A DNA stretch of 64,000 bases from Monodelphis domestica (Eukaryota > Chordata > Mammalia > Didelphimorphia > Didelphidae), in contig NC_077228.1 in the NCBI RefSeq assembly GCF_027887165.1, forward strand, positions 102,457,362 through 102,521,361, in the 5' to 3' direction. Within the stretch, counting starts at the first letter, position 1; every line of letters starts with the position of its first letter. Positions 33,601 through 47,200 of the stretch are shown in pieces. The notes beneath the pieces were generated by a model. The model had not been told where the DNA came from and made no database searches. It saw only the letters and a program-made list of their open reading frames with translations. Both the position numbers and the translations under genes were made by a program.

Positions 33601-35524
33601 AATTCAATCTAATAGTATATGTCATTACTGTGTTATATTCAGAATGGACATTCTGAATAACCTCATTAAATCTTATTGTATTATAATGGAGCGGATCCTT
33701 CAGTAGCTACTTAGCTATATAGAGCCATTTGTCTCTACACAGAATGCTCCCAGTGTATTGTGCTGTCTGGCTAATGCCTCTTCTCTTTCTTTCCTTGTGG
33801 CTATCCCTTTTCTCTGCTATCATTTCTCTCCAGAATACCAAAGTTGGCTTCTAAGCACAGCTTCTAAGCAATCCAGCTACCCCATCTAATCACTTCTCTT
33901 TTGTTTCTTCCATTTGCTCTTTTTCCCCTCCATAACTCTTCATTCTTCACTGGACTCAAGAAAAGTAGCTTTGGTGCTGGCAGCTCTTGGCTTTGACATT
34001 TATCATTAGACAATGAGAAAACTCCTCAGGGTCAGTGAATGGGCCAATTCATATTTCATCTTTGGTAATCTATGTATTTCAATTCTATTTATTGAAATTG
34101 TATTGGGAAATGTTTGGAGGTATCTTCAGGATTTGGTTGGGTTTTTTGTTTTTTTGTTATAAACATCTAGGTGTTCCAGTGGGTTAGGATGCCAGCTGTA
34201 TCTGATAGCCAGATAACTGCAGTGTTACTGTAGTTTCATTACTCTTCTGGGATTCAGGTCTCTCCTAAATTGTAGCTATTTACAATGTAATTTAGCTCTT
34301 CATTCCATTAGGGCACAAAAGCCCTTTTTTGAATCCATGGTAACATTGCAACTTCCTGGCTCTCACTATAACTATTGTAATCAGAATCAATGGAAAATCA
34401 GCCTAAGATACTGCCCTTTCTTGTGTAGGCATTTTATCTGCTGAAATGGCACATTTTTTGTGAAACAGATAAAAGCAACTTAGAACATAAACAATTCTAA
34501 GGACCTGAGAAAAGACAGCCTCTCAGGTAAAAATACTTGAGAGTATCACAGAGAAAGCAGCTGATTCCAAAGTAATGGCTGATGTTAAAGATGGCTACAG
34601 TGCAATATTTCTCTTTGGCTCTTTTGAATACATTTTCAATACTAGAGAGTTCATTTTTAGAATACCTTAAATCAAAGAATTTGGGCCAAAGGACTATGAA
34701 ACTATTGTATATGGACTATTTGTGTTGTGTGGAAAAATAATAGTGCATCACGAAATCATTTCCTCATTTAATTCCACTCTCCAATAGCAAAATGTCAGTT
34801 CCCCAAAATAATTTGTGGATTTGAAAATAGGGCTTTGCAAAGGAGTGATCATTCTATAGAAAGAGGTTTAGATATTCTGGTGTTCTGCAATAGAGAAATG
34901 TTTGATAAATAGCTGATGTGCAGGCAAGCTAACCAGTGGTAGGAAATAAATAGAATGTTCAATGGCTAAAGGAAAGGTAAAAAGGTTTGTAAATAACTTA
35001 CAAGCATATTAAGTAGGATAATGAAGAGATATTACTTTCTGTTTTATAGAAACTAAATCAGACTGCAAGCAGAATGTTGGCAGTCAGAGACCCACATCTT
35101 CTTGTGGGAAAAGGAATATATTAATTGGACCAAAGGTAAGTCAGCTAGGAAGGGGGCTCAAACATGGGAGATGTTCAATAAATGTTTAATTTAAAGGTTC
35201 AATGCAGGGAATTGCTGAGGTAGACAGAAAAGACCAAAAGAAAATAAACATGCTTAAGGAGAACTTAGGGTAAAATAAATAAAACAACTGAATTTGGATT
35301 CAGGGTGCTGTGGAAAAGGAAGTCTCTCTCAACTGGGAAGAATGGAATGTAACCCAGGGCCATCAAAGCTCAACCCAAGGGTCACAGTGAAAAGTCTAGG
35401 CCAGCTAGCCAAGGAATGAAATCTAAAAAAAGTAGGCTTAAGAGCCTAATTTAGAAGTCAATCAATGCCTTAACTAGTTTAAATAAAAAGCTGATGTAAA
35501 AAAAAAAAAGCTGATGTAACTGTC

Positions 35525-35915
35525 ACTTTAAGGGACCACTAAGTGGTGAAGTAGATAGAATGTTGGACCTGGAGTCAGAAAAAACATACTTCAATCTGAC
35601 CCTTAGACATTTGCTAGCTGTGGGACTCTGGGTAAGTCACTTAACTGCTATTTGTCTCAGTTTCCTTATCTGTAAAATGGGAGTAATAATTGCATCTATC
35701 TTAGAAGGTTGTTTGTGAGGATCCAATGAGATAATAATTGTAAAGGGCTGGTCAGGCAACACATAATAACAATATATAAATGTTAGATTATTGTTATTGT
35801 TATTAGGCCATGCTTGGGGTGAGGAATAATTGAGTTCAAATATAGTCTCAGGTACTTATTAGCTGAATCACTTGACCTTTATTTGCCTACATTTCCTCAT
35901 TCATAAAATGATATA
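35525..35915 (+). mobile_element. MIR-like tRNA SINEs (one near full length, one partial)
   Basis: The first copy, at 35525-35800, runs 'gaccactaagtggtgaag', 'gttggacctggagtcag', 'gtttccttatctgtaaaatgg', 'gatccaatgagataataat'. The second, at 35805-35915, has 'gttcaaatatagtctcagg' and 'tttcctcattcataaaatg'. Confidence 0.75.
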
Positions 35916-35918
35916 AGG

Positions 35919-37495
35919 ATGGAAATAGAAACCATTCTCTTATCTTTGCCAAGATGTTTTTTGTTGTACTTACCTTTAATGGTTTCACTAATGTGGGTGG
36001 ATACTCTCTCTACTGATGCAGAAGGCAATCTCTCTACACCCTATGTCTCTCATCCCTATGTTTTCTCTAAACTAGCTCTTCTTAGAGGGGTGTCCATATG
36101 TTATCCTCAGTTTCTCAATGAATCATTACCTCCATGTTTAGCTCCTTGGGGCAATTTTCCTTTACAAATCTTTGAAAGATGATGTCTAGTCTGGGTTTTT
36201 TTTGAGCATGGCTTCTAATAGTCAAATAATTCTTAAACTATCCATCCTCATTTTCCAGCTCAATTATTGCTCATATTGTCTTTATTTTTTCATTCTATTG
36301 ACTTTGTTTTATTGTTTCTTGATGCCTTATGGAATCATTGGCTTCTACTTGCCCAATTCTATTGTTAAAGAAATTATTTTCTTCAGTGAGTTTTTGTAAC
36401 ATCTTTTCCTATTTGGCCAATTATGCTTTATAAGAAATTCTTTTCTTTGGTGAATTTTTGTGACTCTTTTACCGTTAGGCCAATTCTGTTGTGTTTTTTT
36501 TTAAGATGTTATTTTCTTCAATATTTTTGTGCATTTTTTACAAAGCTATTAATTCTCTTTTCATATTTTTTTTGGTATCACTCTCATTTATTTTCCCATT
36601 TGTTCTTCTACCACTCTTATGTCTTTCTTTAAGTATTCTAAGAATTCTTATTGGACATAGAACCAATTGGTATTTTTCTCTGAGGCTTTGTTTAGAACTG
36701 TTTTCATCTGAGTTTATGTCTTGGTCTTCCTTGACAATGTAGTAGCATTTTATGGTCAAGTTCCTATTTGCTGTTTTCTCCTTTTCCCAGATGACTTTGA
36801 ATTTTATATTAAAGTTGGACTCTGTTCCCTTGGGAATGGGGAGGCAATGTCCCAAGCTTCAGGCTTGGTATGAATTGAGGAGAGGTATGGTCCTTGCTTT
36901 TCTAGTCTGCAGTCTAGTCCCCTGCTAGAACAAGAACAAACACTCTGTTTGGTCCTGGAATTTTGACCAGGTCTTCTGTTCCTAGATGGAGCTAATGCTT
37001 TTGTTGTCCTGGAAGTGTGACCAGAACCTCTGCTCCTTTGTGACCAACAAGTACTCCTTTCCAGTCTAGCACTGCAACCTAGAACTGCATATGGGCAACA
37101 GAGTTGCCGATAAGCACCAAATGTACCCAATGTCAGGAATGGGTGTCTTGTAATCTCTTTTTGTCCACTTGCCTAATCCCTCTATCACCTTTGGGCTTAG
37201 AGTTCCAGAAGCCACTGCTGTTGCCATAGCCACTGTTACTGAAGCCACATGTGTGTGCTTCAGACAGGCTTCTGCTCTGGTTACACGGATCTCTTCTGCA
37301 GATCTTCTAAGTTTTCTTGGGCCAAAAAAAATTCTCATTGACCCTTTTAGTTATCACTCCAATATTTGGTTATTGTGTTCCGTCACTCCAAAATCTGATT
37401 TGAGGAATTACTTTAAAATTCTTCAGAGGAAGATGTTGCGAGAATTCAGCTGGGTCATTGTTGTAATCTGTCATTTTGACTCTGCCCTAAACTAC
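35919..37495 (-). mobile_element. L1- or HAL1-like element: 5' region and ORF1 coiled coil, degenerate
   Basis: Read on the minus strand, 37495 to about 37100 resembles an L1 5' UTR ('cattgttgtaatctgtcat' on the plus strand is typical). From about 36860 down to 36190 it encodes a charged coiled-coil-type protein in broken frames (FNNRIGQVEANDSIRHQ, then NEKIKTI and KPRLDI), which I recognise as L1 ORF1. Three related units of about 63-66 bases (36340-36545) look like 21-residue coiled-coil repeats. No ORF2 follows. This suggests a 3'-deleted L1 or a half-L1 (HAL1-type) element. The left border is near the SINE end at 35915. Confidence 0.5.
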
Positions 37496-37523
37496 TAGTG
37501 AAAGTACATCAAATTTTTTAAAT

Positions 37524-37529
37524 TTTATT
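37524..37529 (-). terminator. DDX59: Candidate DDX59 polyadenylation signal
   Basis: AATAAA on the minus strand, 461 bases past the stop codon. Weaker ATTAAA signals lie near 37690 and 37710. It is within 30 bases of the 5' end of the L1/HAL1-like element. Inferred from position only. Confidence 0.45.
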
Positions 37530-37989
37530 TTTAAAAAACAGAAGCATCGAACTATCTTTTTATATGACTATGTAAAGCTTCAATTGGCAATGCAATATCT
37601 GGCACAAATATAATACCAGAACATGTCTTCCTAGAAATAGTAAAGAAAGTATGTTTACTGGACTGAAGGGGGGAAAATCTACTAGGATCTTTTTTAATGG
37701 AAAAATATTTTTAATCTTAAAATAATTCTGCACAAAGGATAAAAACAGATACTTTGTTTTTAGTCTCACTTATTATAGACAAAATGGCCATCTTTAGCAA
37801 TCATCTGAAGGAAAAGAAGCCATGTACAACTTAGGCTGTCCAAGTCTGACATATTCAATAATAGCAAAATCATCCCAATATCCTTACCTTACAAATGCAC
37901 TCTGTATATTCAGATACTATACAATAGTAATTTGCAGAATTTTCATTTATATAGCACAATGACAAGATTATCCAAAGCAGCACAATCAG

Positions 37990-38253
37990 TTACTTCTGAG
38001 AATGGCTTTTATCATGTTTTTTAATAATGTCCATAAGGTTATCACCAGTTACTAGGGTGTTTTGTCCCTGGTTAACTCTTTGCTGTTCTTTTCTCTTCTG
38101 GTCATGGAGATAAGGGGAGTTCAATAACTGAGGAGGAAGAATGGATCCTGTTGGTTTTACTCTTTTCACAATATCCCAAAAAAGCTTCTTTGTATTGTTA
38201 TTGATAAAAGTAATTGCAGTTCCATTATGACCTAATCTTCCTGCCCTCCCAAC
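37990..38253 (-). CDS. DDX59: DDX59 last coding exon (codons 536-622 and stop)
   Basis: The acceptor TTCCTTTACAG precedes GTT at 38253. The exon completes motif VI (VGRAGR) begun by the previous exon, continues with [10 protein letters not shown] and the basic C-terminal tail, and ends with TAA at 37990-37992. The 3' UTR runs on towards about 37505. Confidence 0.95.
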   Translation of the reverse strand, partial: VGRAGRLGHNGTAITFINNNTKKLFWDIVKRVKPTGSILPPQLLNSPYLHDQKRKEQQRVNQGQNTLVTGDNLMDIIKKHDKSHSQK

Positions 38254-41200
38254 CTGTAAAGGAAATTCAAAGGATTATTTAAAATCTTAGTATCTATTCA
38301 AGTGTAAAGAAAAATGAAGACATAACTTTAATAAGCTTTACTAATAGTCACTTTCTTATTATCAAACTTTAGGAAATGAAATTATTTTTTAAAAGAATTC
38401 AAGCTATAATATTTAGTTAAATGGGGAATTATCTTCCAGCTTTAGAAAACTAGTTCCACCAGAAATGTTTCATTAAAGCTATTTCATCAATGGTGTCTGA
38501 AAGCAATGACTTCACATGGAATACCATAATGAACTTCCATGCAAAGAACTGATCTTGTGGATTCCATGAAAGCATCTTTGAAGGCTAAGAGGTGCTATGC
38601 TATAGGGAACTAGTTTCCTTACTAAAAGTTCCCAATGCTAATAAATCATAGGCTTGGTCTCCCTCTTTCCCCAAAAGTGGATTTTGAAAGACCACAAAGA
38701 GAAAGACATAGGTAAACATGACTAATTTCTATTGTCATTATTAAAATATACATTACATTTGTTCTAGATTGGTTCTCTAAGTTTAGGTAGAGCCTTTTTA
38801 AGTAATTCAAAATTAACTACAGTGCTATTGTGCTTCTAAAACAGTTGACGCAAACATCAAATTATCTCTAACTTAAGCTAAGCAAAATAAACCAAAACTA
38901 TTCTCAAGTGAGAAATAATTGCTACTTGCCTCAACCAATTCATCAACATTCTCAAAGCCAGGATGTCTGTCTGCCAGTATAGCAAAACCTTCTCATCTAC
39001 AAATGGGCATGTTTCCACATGTGGTCCATGATATATTCACACTGGTTGACAAACAACATCCTCTACTTAAGTACTACTCAGATCCTTCTTCATGGCATGG
39101 AGGGGACCCTGGGGTTTTTAAGCTCTGAGCTAGTCAAGAACAAGCTCTGACAGGTCCTATCAAAGTGGAAAGATTTCAAGTTTAAGCTTGGAAATGGACA
39201 ATGTGTCAGTCGTTCAAGGATTAATCTAAGTAGTTTCAAGGTCACTGGCCATACAAGAACTTTTTTTTCTTCTAGTAGTTCAAAGAATCAGCTACCAAGG
39301 TATGGGGAGACTGAAATCTACATTAGTACAGAGAATGGCCATGCTGTTGAAAATCAAGATTTTGTTTTGTTTATTTGGATTAAGTATAATCCTTCAGATA
39401 GATTCATAATATTTATGAGTCTGACAAAAGTATTTTACCACATATTCCATATTTACTGATGTTATGTCACCTAGAATTTGTAAGTGATAATGTTCTAAAG
39501 AATTATACTAATACACAAATAATGCTAGAGAACTAAAAGGGTCCTTAGGGATCATTTACCCTGATACCCTCAAATGAATCAACTTGCACAAAGTCATAGA
39601 ATAAGTTATTGGGAGAATAATGACTAGAATACAGGAGTCCAGTTTCTAGTCCATTGCTCATTTCTACATAAAATATTCTTTCCCTAAACTTAAATTTTTT
39701 AAAAATCATAATCTAGTTTCTTTAGGATTAAATTAATTTGTTTCAGGCAAGTTTCAGGCTAATTTGGGTTGCTGGCTGATAAATAGTAATACCCCCAACT
39801 TATCCAAGTCAAACTTCAAGGGATCTGTTTCAGAATCATCTGGGAAAACATCTACAAATCTGAAATTAAAAAGCATTTCACTCTACTCTCCACAACTCCT
39901 TGCAAAATAATTTGCAAAGTCCATATACTTTGGTAAGAGAGACCTTCATTTTCACACAATGATAATCAGCCCCATGTTCTAGCCCATAGTAAAATCTGAA
40001 TGGCAGCAACAGTGGATTACAAGAGCCAGGCATACTGACAGCAACCAGAAAAGGCAGCTGCCAATGAGAGAGGAGAAAAAGAAAATTAAAAAGTGGACAC
40101 AAAAGTAGGCAGGATGGTCTGGGGCTCTTCAGTGAAGAGCTAGCAGCTCCACATTCCTCAACAACATTTGATACATTACAACCCAGCACTATAACTGATG
40201 TTAATAAAGTCATTCCTGATTTGTCAGTGCCATATAGTACACAGGGCACTGGGCTAGGAGTCAAAGGATTGTGAAAGTTAAAGGATTGTAGTCCCACTTT
40301 TGCTTGTGTAAGCCCTGTACAAGTCATTAACATTTCTGGACTTCAGTTTTCTATCTACAGAATGAACATATTGGATCAAATGATCCCTATTGATCTATAC
40401 CTATACATTCAGTGTACACTGATTAAAGCAGCAAGAAAAATATTAACTCCTTTAAGAAAGATTTCTCTCAAAATGGTTAAATTAAAATAATTGTTCAGTG
40501 ACAAAGTGGGAAAGCTTTAATTAGCAAGAAAATTCATTTCCATGGATCACTTCAAAAAAACAAAAGGTTTAATCATATTAATATGCAGTCATGAGAACCA
40601 TGTTTCTAAATTCCGATACCTAAAAAAAGTAAAAATCGCTGCCAAGCAACTAGTGGGATAACCAGGCCAAACCCAGAGGATAAAGTCTAGGGCTCCTGCT
40701 CTCAGCTCTGGAAATTGAACTTGAAAGTTATTGCTCTGTCTGGGGTAAACACTCAAACTCTCATTTCTCAGGTGATTTCCAGAGCTGCATAAATCAAAAC
40801 AAGATAAATCCTTCTCACCATGAGAGACTCAGACAAGTCAGGGCGGGAATATTTTGATGGTGCCTCATTCCAGCAAACCAATAATAGGGAGGAGGCTCTG
40901 AAAACCCTAAGCAGCTGCCTCTCTATAGCTACAAAGTAGATGGCCTTGGCATACCATCCAGAACCTGCAGATTGTCCCACTCCGATATCCCACTTTAGAG
41001 GGCCATCCTCTATTTTAGGAGGTGAAAACAACAAGCAAGAAGAGTTGGTTGTAGCTAATTCCATCCTAATTCCAGTACACAATGGGCAAGGCTTTTGTGA
41101 AAAGGGAACAGCCTTCTTTATGTTATAACTCATGGTTGAGCATGAATAAATGAAGGCAAGACTTTAACCAAACAGAAAAATTCAACTGCTTTGCTAGGCT

Positions 41201-44200
41201 TTTATTGTTCAGTTGTTTTCAGTCATGTCTGATTTTTTTACAACCCTTTTTTGTGGTGTCTTGGCAGAGATACTGTAATGTTTGCTGTTTGTTTCTTTAA
41301 TTCATTTTACAGATGAGGAAACTGAGGCCAACAAGGTTAAGTGACTTGCCCAGGGTCACCCACATGATAAGTATCTTAGGCCAGATTTTTAACTCCAGTC
41401 TCATCAGGCCTTGAGCTCTATCCACTGCCCACTGTGCTACCTAGCTGCCACTCTACTGGTTACAAATATATTCATTTAAATAGCAAAATAGAGAAACAGA
41501 AAATAAAGGAAGGACTCCTATCAATGAGCTCAAAGAACCATTAAAGCAGCATGTTTTTTAAAAGAAGCTCCAAAATAACTCCCCAATGGTGGCTTAGGAA
41601 GCTATTAAAAAACATTTTTACCTGATGTACATATTCATCCATACTAGAAGGCATGTCAAAATTGACAACCAATGTGACATTGATCAAATCTAGTCCTCGT
41701 CCCAGGACTCCAGTGCTAACTACAACTTCATATTCTCCTTGAAATAATCCCTGTCAAAAAGAAACACACATTGTTTTGTTGCATTCATTAAAATAAAAGC
41801 TTCTCTATAAAGAATTACATAGTCTCTAGAATCTTGTGTATATTTAAAGAATTAACTTATATATCATCTTTTCCATGAAGCCTTCCATGATATTTCCCTA
41901 CCAGAACATATTCATAGGAGTATAAAGAGAGCTCAAAGGGACCACAAAGGCCATCTAGTCTGTATAGATTGTTTTCTCTGATAACTCCTTCATTTTACAA
42001 AGTTGATGACCTGAGAGACTAGATAGCTTGCCCAATATCACACAAGTAGTAAGATCAGTCAGAATTTGAATATGGGCCTCAGAATCCAAATGCAGTACTT
42101 TCCCCATTCAATCATGATGCTTCTTCCACAGTTCCTCAGATCTCTTACCATACTTGTCTAAACCTCTCTAAAGGAGAACATGTACTTATTTGATTCTATT
42201 TTTCATTGTAGTTGTGTATATATGTCTTATCTCCTCAAATTGACTCTAAACTTCTTGAGGGCAGGGATCATAATTTTGACCACTAGGCACAAAGGTTAAC
42301 ACCCTGCAGGTAGATTATATATTATAAACTTCCTTACTTCCGAGGAAATAGGCTTACATATTTCCACTGTAAGAGAGGTCAGGAAAAAGGGTAGAGATGA
42401 GTCTTATCATGACTTAAAAGCAAGAATAACCTATAAGAAGCAGGTCACAGAACTTTAGAATTTAATCCAGCTCCTTCACACTTTTTTTTTACCCCCTTAC
42501 TTTTTGCCTCTTACCAACTCTAAGATAGAAGGGCAAGGGTTAGGTAAACAGGGTTAAGTGACTCGCCCAGGAACACCCAGCTAGAAAGTGTCTGAGACCA
42601 GCTTTGAACCCAGGTATGTGTGAGGCCATATTTTAAGCTAGTCCTAATAAAAATAAGGTAAGAAAAAGAATGTCTAGGGAAATGAAGTGACTTGCTTCCA
42701 TGTTATAAAACATTATGTTCATGGGGGACATAATTTGACTCAAAGTCTAATCAAATCTATGATAGAGTAAAAAGCTAAATAAAAGAATTTTGGTATATGT
42801 GACTCAGCGATCCCTGCAGTGATTTACTAATGCTATCTTTGATAACATTTTGAACAAAGTCAGGAGGTTCCCACACAGTGTTATAAAAAGAGTCAGTCTT
42901 TCAAATATACGTGCTCCTCATGGACTAGAATTACCTACAACTTTTCATATACTATAATCTCTTTCAGTAACTAAGCAATCCAAATCTATCTTCTTTCCCA
43001 AGGAAGCACCATTTTGGGGTAAGAAACAGAAGTTGACAGTGAAGAGGGAAAGATTAGAAAGTGATAGAGCCAGTGGAAGTTAAATTCTTTGATGCAGGGC
43101 TCTTTCTTTTTTGACCACCCAACACAATGGCTTGCATACATCAGGTTTTAATAAATATTTGTTGAATTAAATTTAGATTAGAATGATAGAGAAAGAGATT
43201 ATAGTTTTAGCCAAGGCAATGGAAAAAATACATAAGCATTAACCAAAAAGCTCTTTTTAATCCATGTTCAGCAGAGTTGTTTTGGTGATTTTTATAGCTA
43301 TAAACCTAAGATATATTGTCATTTTTAACAACTTTTTTCAAATATTCCCAAATACAGAATGCTAGTTCTAAATACAAATAAAATTAGAGATTCTGAGCAG
43401 CCAGGAATCTAGATAACATTGTACATACCAGTGAAGATTAAAAGGCTAGACAGGCTAGACTAGGGGTTGGCAAACTATGGCTTATGAGCCAAATCCCTTT
43501 GGCAGCCTGTTTTTGTACTGACTGTGACCTAAGAATAGTTTTTACCTTTTTGAATAGTTTTATTTTATTTAAAAATGTAAAAACCATTCTTGGCTCAAGG
43601 GTTGCACAAAAAATAGGCAGCAGTCAATAGGACTAGACCCTTAGGCTAAAAAACTGAGCTAACAACTAAAATAAAATGTAATATTTTGATTCTAAAAATC
43701 AATTTCACAAGTACAAGATGGGCCAAAATGTTTAAATACCAGCTTGGGTAAAAAAAGATTTTCAGTCCTTGTGGATAAAAGCTTAATATAAGTCACCAGT
43801 GTGATAAAAGTCAAAAAAGTTATATATCCATCTTGGGCTGCATTGAGAAGCACAGCTTCTGATAACAAAAAAATAAAAACTACCCCATACTCTGCTCTCA
43901 TCACACCTGAAGCACTGTGACCAATTCTGGGCACCACATTTCTAAAAAGACATTGATAAAGCAGGGACCAAGAATGAGGAAGGGCGTCATATGTTTACAC
44001 TACATAAAAATCATAATGGGAACTAGAAAAGTTAAATATAGAAAGGACTCAAGACAGGACATGATAGCTGCCTTCATGAATCCGAAGGACTAATCATCTC
44101 AAAAAGCTTGAGACCCATTTTGTTTAGGACTAGAGGACAGAACTAGAAATAATGGAAGTAAGGTGCAAAGAAGCAAATTTAAAACCTGATACAAGGAAAA

Positions 44201-47200
44201 ATGTCTTTATAATGAGAATTCTCCAGAAAAGCAATAGTCTGTTTCCAAAGGACTTGGGATCAGAAATGGAAGGAATCTCAGTTATTACTTCCAACCCCCT
44301 GTTATTTTATAGATGAAAAAAAAGATAGAGGTTAAGTATCATAAATCACCTAGGCAATAACTGGATGAGTAAGGATTCAAACTCAGGTCCTTTGACTCCA
44401 AGTGTAGAGTTCTCTCTGCTATATTAGACCATTTATCAGGCATGCTATAAAAGCAACTCTTTTCAGATATGAGTTGGCCTAGATGGCTGCTGATGTCCCT
44501 TCTACCTCTGAAATTCTACAATTTAACAACTGAAACTTCTGAATGCTGAGTTAATTTTATGCTAGCCTAAGTAAGAAAGGCACAAGTTAAAAATTAAAAA
44601 AATTTGGGTTTTAATTCAAAGAAAGCTCAATTGTAGACAAAATACAGTTGTTGTTTTTTTAAGTATACATTCAAGTATAGCTAGGAGGCAAAATTGTAAA
44701 ACTCCACAGGGAATTGGAATTTATTTTAACAATGAGATTAAAAAAAGATTAATATGTTATTTTGTGGTAGTAACTATTTCTAAATTCTAAATTTTCTAAA
44801 AATCTGTTCTTTCAAGTAACTTAAACATCCTTATAATTTTTAGTAATCTTGCTAACATTATTAATTAATTGATTTAGCAAAACTTCTGCCCAACTTCATT
44901 TCCAAATGACCACAATTTCAAAATTGATGGGATCTAAATTAAGGAGGATTTAACTTATACTTCCAAGACTATCCAGATGAACAATACTTCATTCAAAGTC
45001 TGGGGATAACAACAAGATCTGTAAGGAATGGCTATTAACACATAAGTGAAAATAAGACAAAATGGTTGTAGTTTGCTTTGTTTTTAGGAATCACATATAA
45101 TAAGAGATTCAAACCTGCAATATACTTGTTCTTTCCATTTGTGACTTATCTGAATGCATAGATATGCTTCGCAATCCTGTGATTTTATGAACAGCATCAC
45201 TCAAAAGGTCAGCTCCTAATTTGCAGTCCACAAATACTAGGACTGGAGGTTTAAAGAGTTTCTCATCCTGAAAAAAAAAAAAGATCATTTGAAAAAGTTA
45301 TTTTAGGTTATTCATATAACACAGTCTATGGTGGAAAATGCTACTGAATATATTGCATCTAGCAAACTGGCTAAACAGGTATTATGATGGATACAAGATT
45401 AAAAGGGGTTTATTCTATGAAACATTTTGTTAAATATTCTCCCAAGTGTCCAAACACAATTTTCCCCCTCTTTTGAGAAGATAGAACTAGGGATAGAGAC
45501 ATATACTTCCTTCCCTTTTAAGGATAACAAAATACTAAAATATTACAAGAAAGTTTTGAAGAGCTTATGATGAAAAAGGCTATCTGCCTCCAGAGAAAGA
45601 ACTGATGGAGTCTGACTGCAAAATAAAGCATATTTTAAAATTTTTTCCTTTATTTTTCTTGTTTGTTTTTTTTGTTCCATGTTCTCTTTTGCAACTTGGT
45701 TAATATGGAAATATGTTTTGCATGACTGCACAAGTATAATCTATATAAAAATGCTTGCCTTCTCAAGGAAGGAGGAAGGGAGGGGGAAAAGGGAGGAAAG
45801 GATTCTGGAACTCAAAAAAAAAAAATTTTTTTTTTAAACCCTTACCTTCCATCTTGGAGTCAATACTGTGTATTGGCTCCAAGGCAGAAGAGTGGAAAGG
45901 GCTAGGCAATGGAGGTCAAGTGACTTGCCCAGGGTCACACAGCTGAGAAGTGTCTGAGGCCAGATTTGAACCTAGGACCTCCCGTCTCTAGGCCTGGCAA
46001 CTCAAAAATTTAAGAAACAAATATTAAAAAGTATTTTAACTTGTAATTGAGAAAAAATAAGTTAAAATATTCTTTGAAAATAATATTTCATCCTTAAAAG
46101 TTCATCCTTAAAAGACTTGTACAAAAATATTCATAGCTGCGCTCTTTGTGGTGGCAAAAAATTGGAAAAATGAAGGAGTGCCCTCCGATTGGGGAATGGC
46201 TGAACAAATTGTGGTATCTGTTGGAGATGGAATACTATTGTGTTCAAAGGAATAATGAATTGGAAGAATTCCACGTGAACTAGAATGACCTCCAGGAATT
46301 GATGGAGAGTGAAAGGAGCAGAACTAGGAGAACATTGTACACAGAGACTGATACATTGTGGTACAACTGAATGTAATGGACTTCTCTACTAGCAGCAATG
46401 CAATGATCCAGGACAATTCTGAGGGACAGATGAGAAAGAACACTATCCACATCCAAAGAAAGAACTGTGGGAGTAGAAACACAGAAGAAAAACAATTGCT
46501 TGATCACATGGGTAGATGGGGATATGATTGGGAATGTAGCCTCTAAATAATCACCCTAGTGCAATTATTATCAATAATATGGAAATAGGTCTTAATCAAT
46601 GACACATGTAAAACCTAGTGGAATTGTGCATCAGCTATGGGAGGGGCTGGAGAGAGGGGAGGGAAAGAACATGAATCTTGTAACCACAGAACATTCTAAA
46701 CTAATTAATTAAATAAAAATTTTCAAATAATTAAAAAAAAAGTTCATCCTTAATTTAAATTTTGAAAATAAAAATAAATTTCCTATTATGCACTAAAAAT
46801 TTGTTTTTAACCCTAGAAAAGTAGGTTAAATACACTTAGGAGGATATTTGAAAGAAGATGCTTGTTTCAATAGGGCAAACCTCTTTCTTGGGGGTTCTCT
46901 TCATTAAAGGAATTCATACCTTACCATTAATCTCTAAGGAAGGGGGTAGCTGGGTAGCTCAGTGGATTGAGAGCCAGGTCTAGAGATGGGAGGTCCTAGG
47001 TTCAAATCTGGCCTCAGACACTTTCCAGCTGTGTAACCCTAGACAAGTCACTTAACCTCCATTGCCTAGCCCTTACCACTCTTCTGCCTTGGAGCCAATA
47101 CACAGTATTGACTCCAAGATGGAAGGTAAGGGTTTTTTAAAAAAATCTTTAAGGAAAAAATAAAAAGAATAGGAACCTTAAGGGGAGAAGAGAAAACAAT

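Noticed and set aside
35485..35520. Direct repeat AAAAAGCTGATGTAA occurring twice in a row
   Set aside because: Only two short copies separated by an A run; it looks like slippage or a minimal duplication, not a target duplication of an identifiable element.
39878..41133. Two minus-strand frames (151 and 121 codons) in the last DDX59 intron
   Set aside because: No similarity to DDX59 or any family that I know, no flanking splice pair that keeps frame, and no codon bias.
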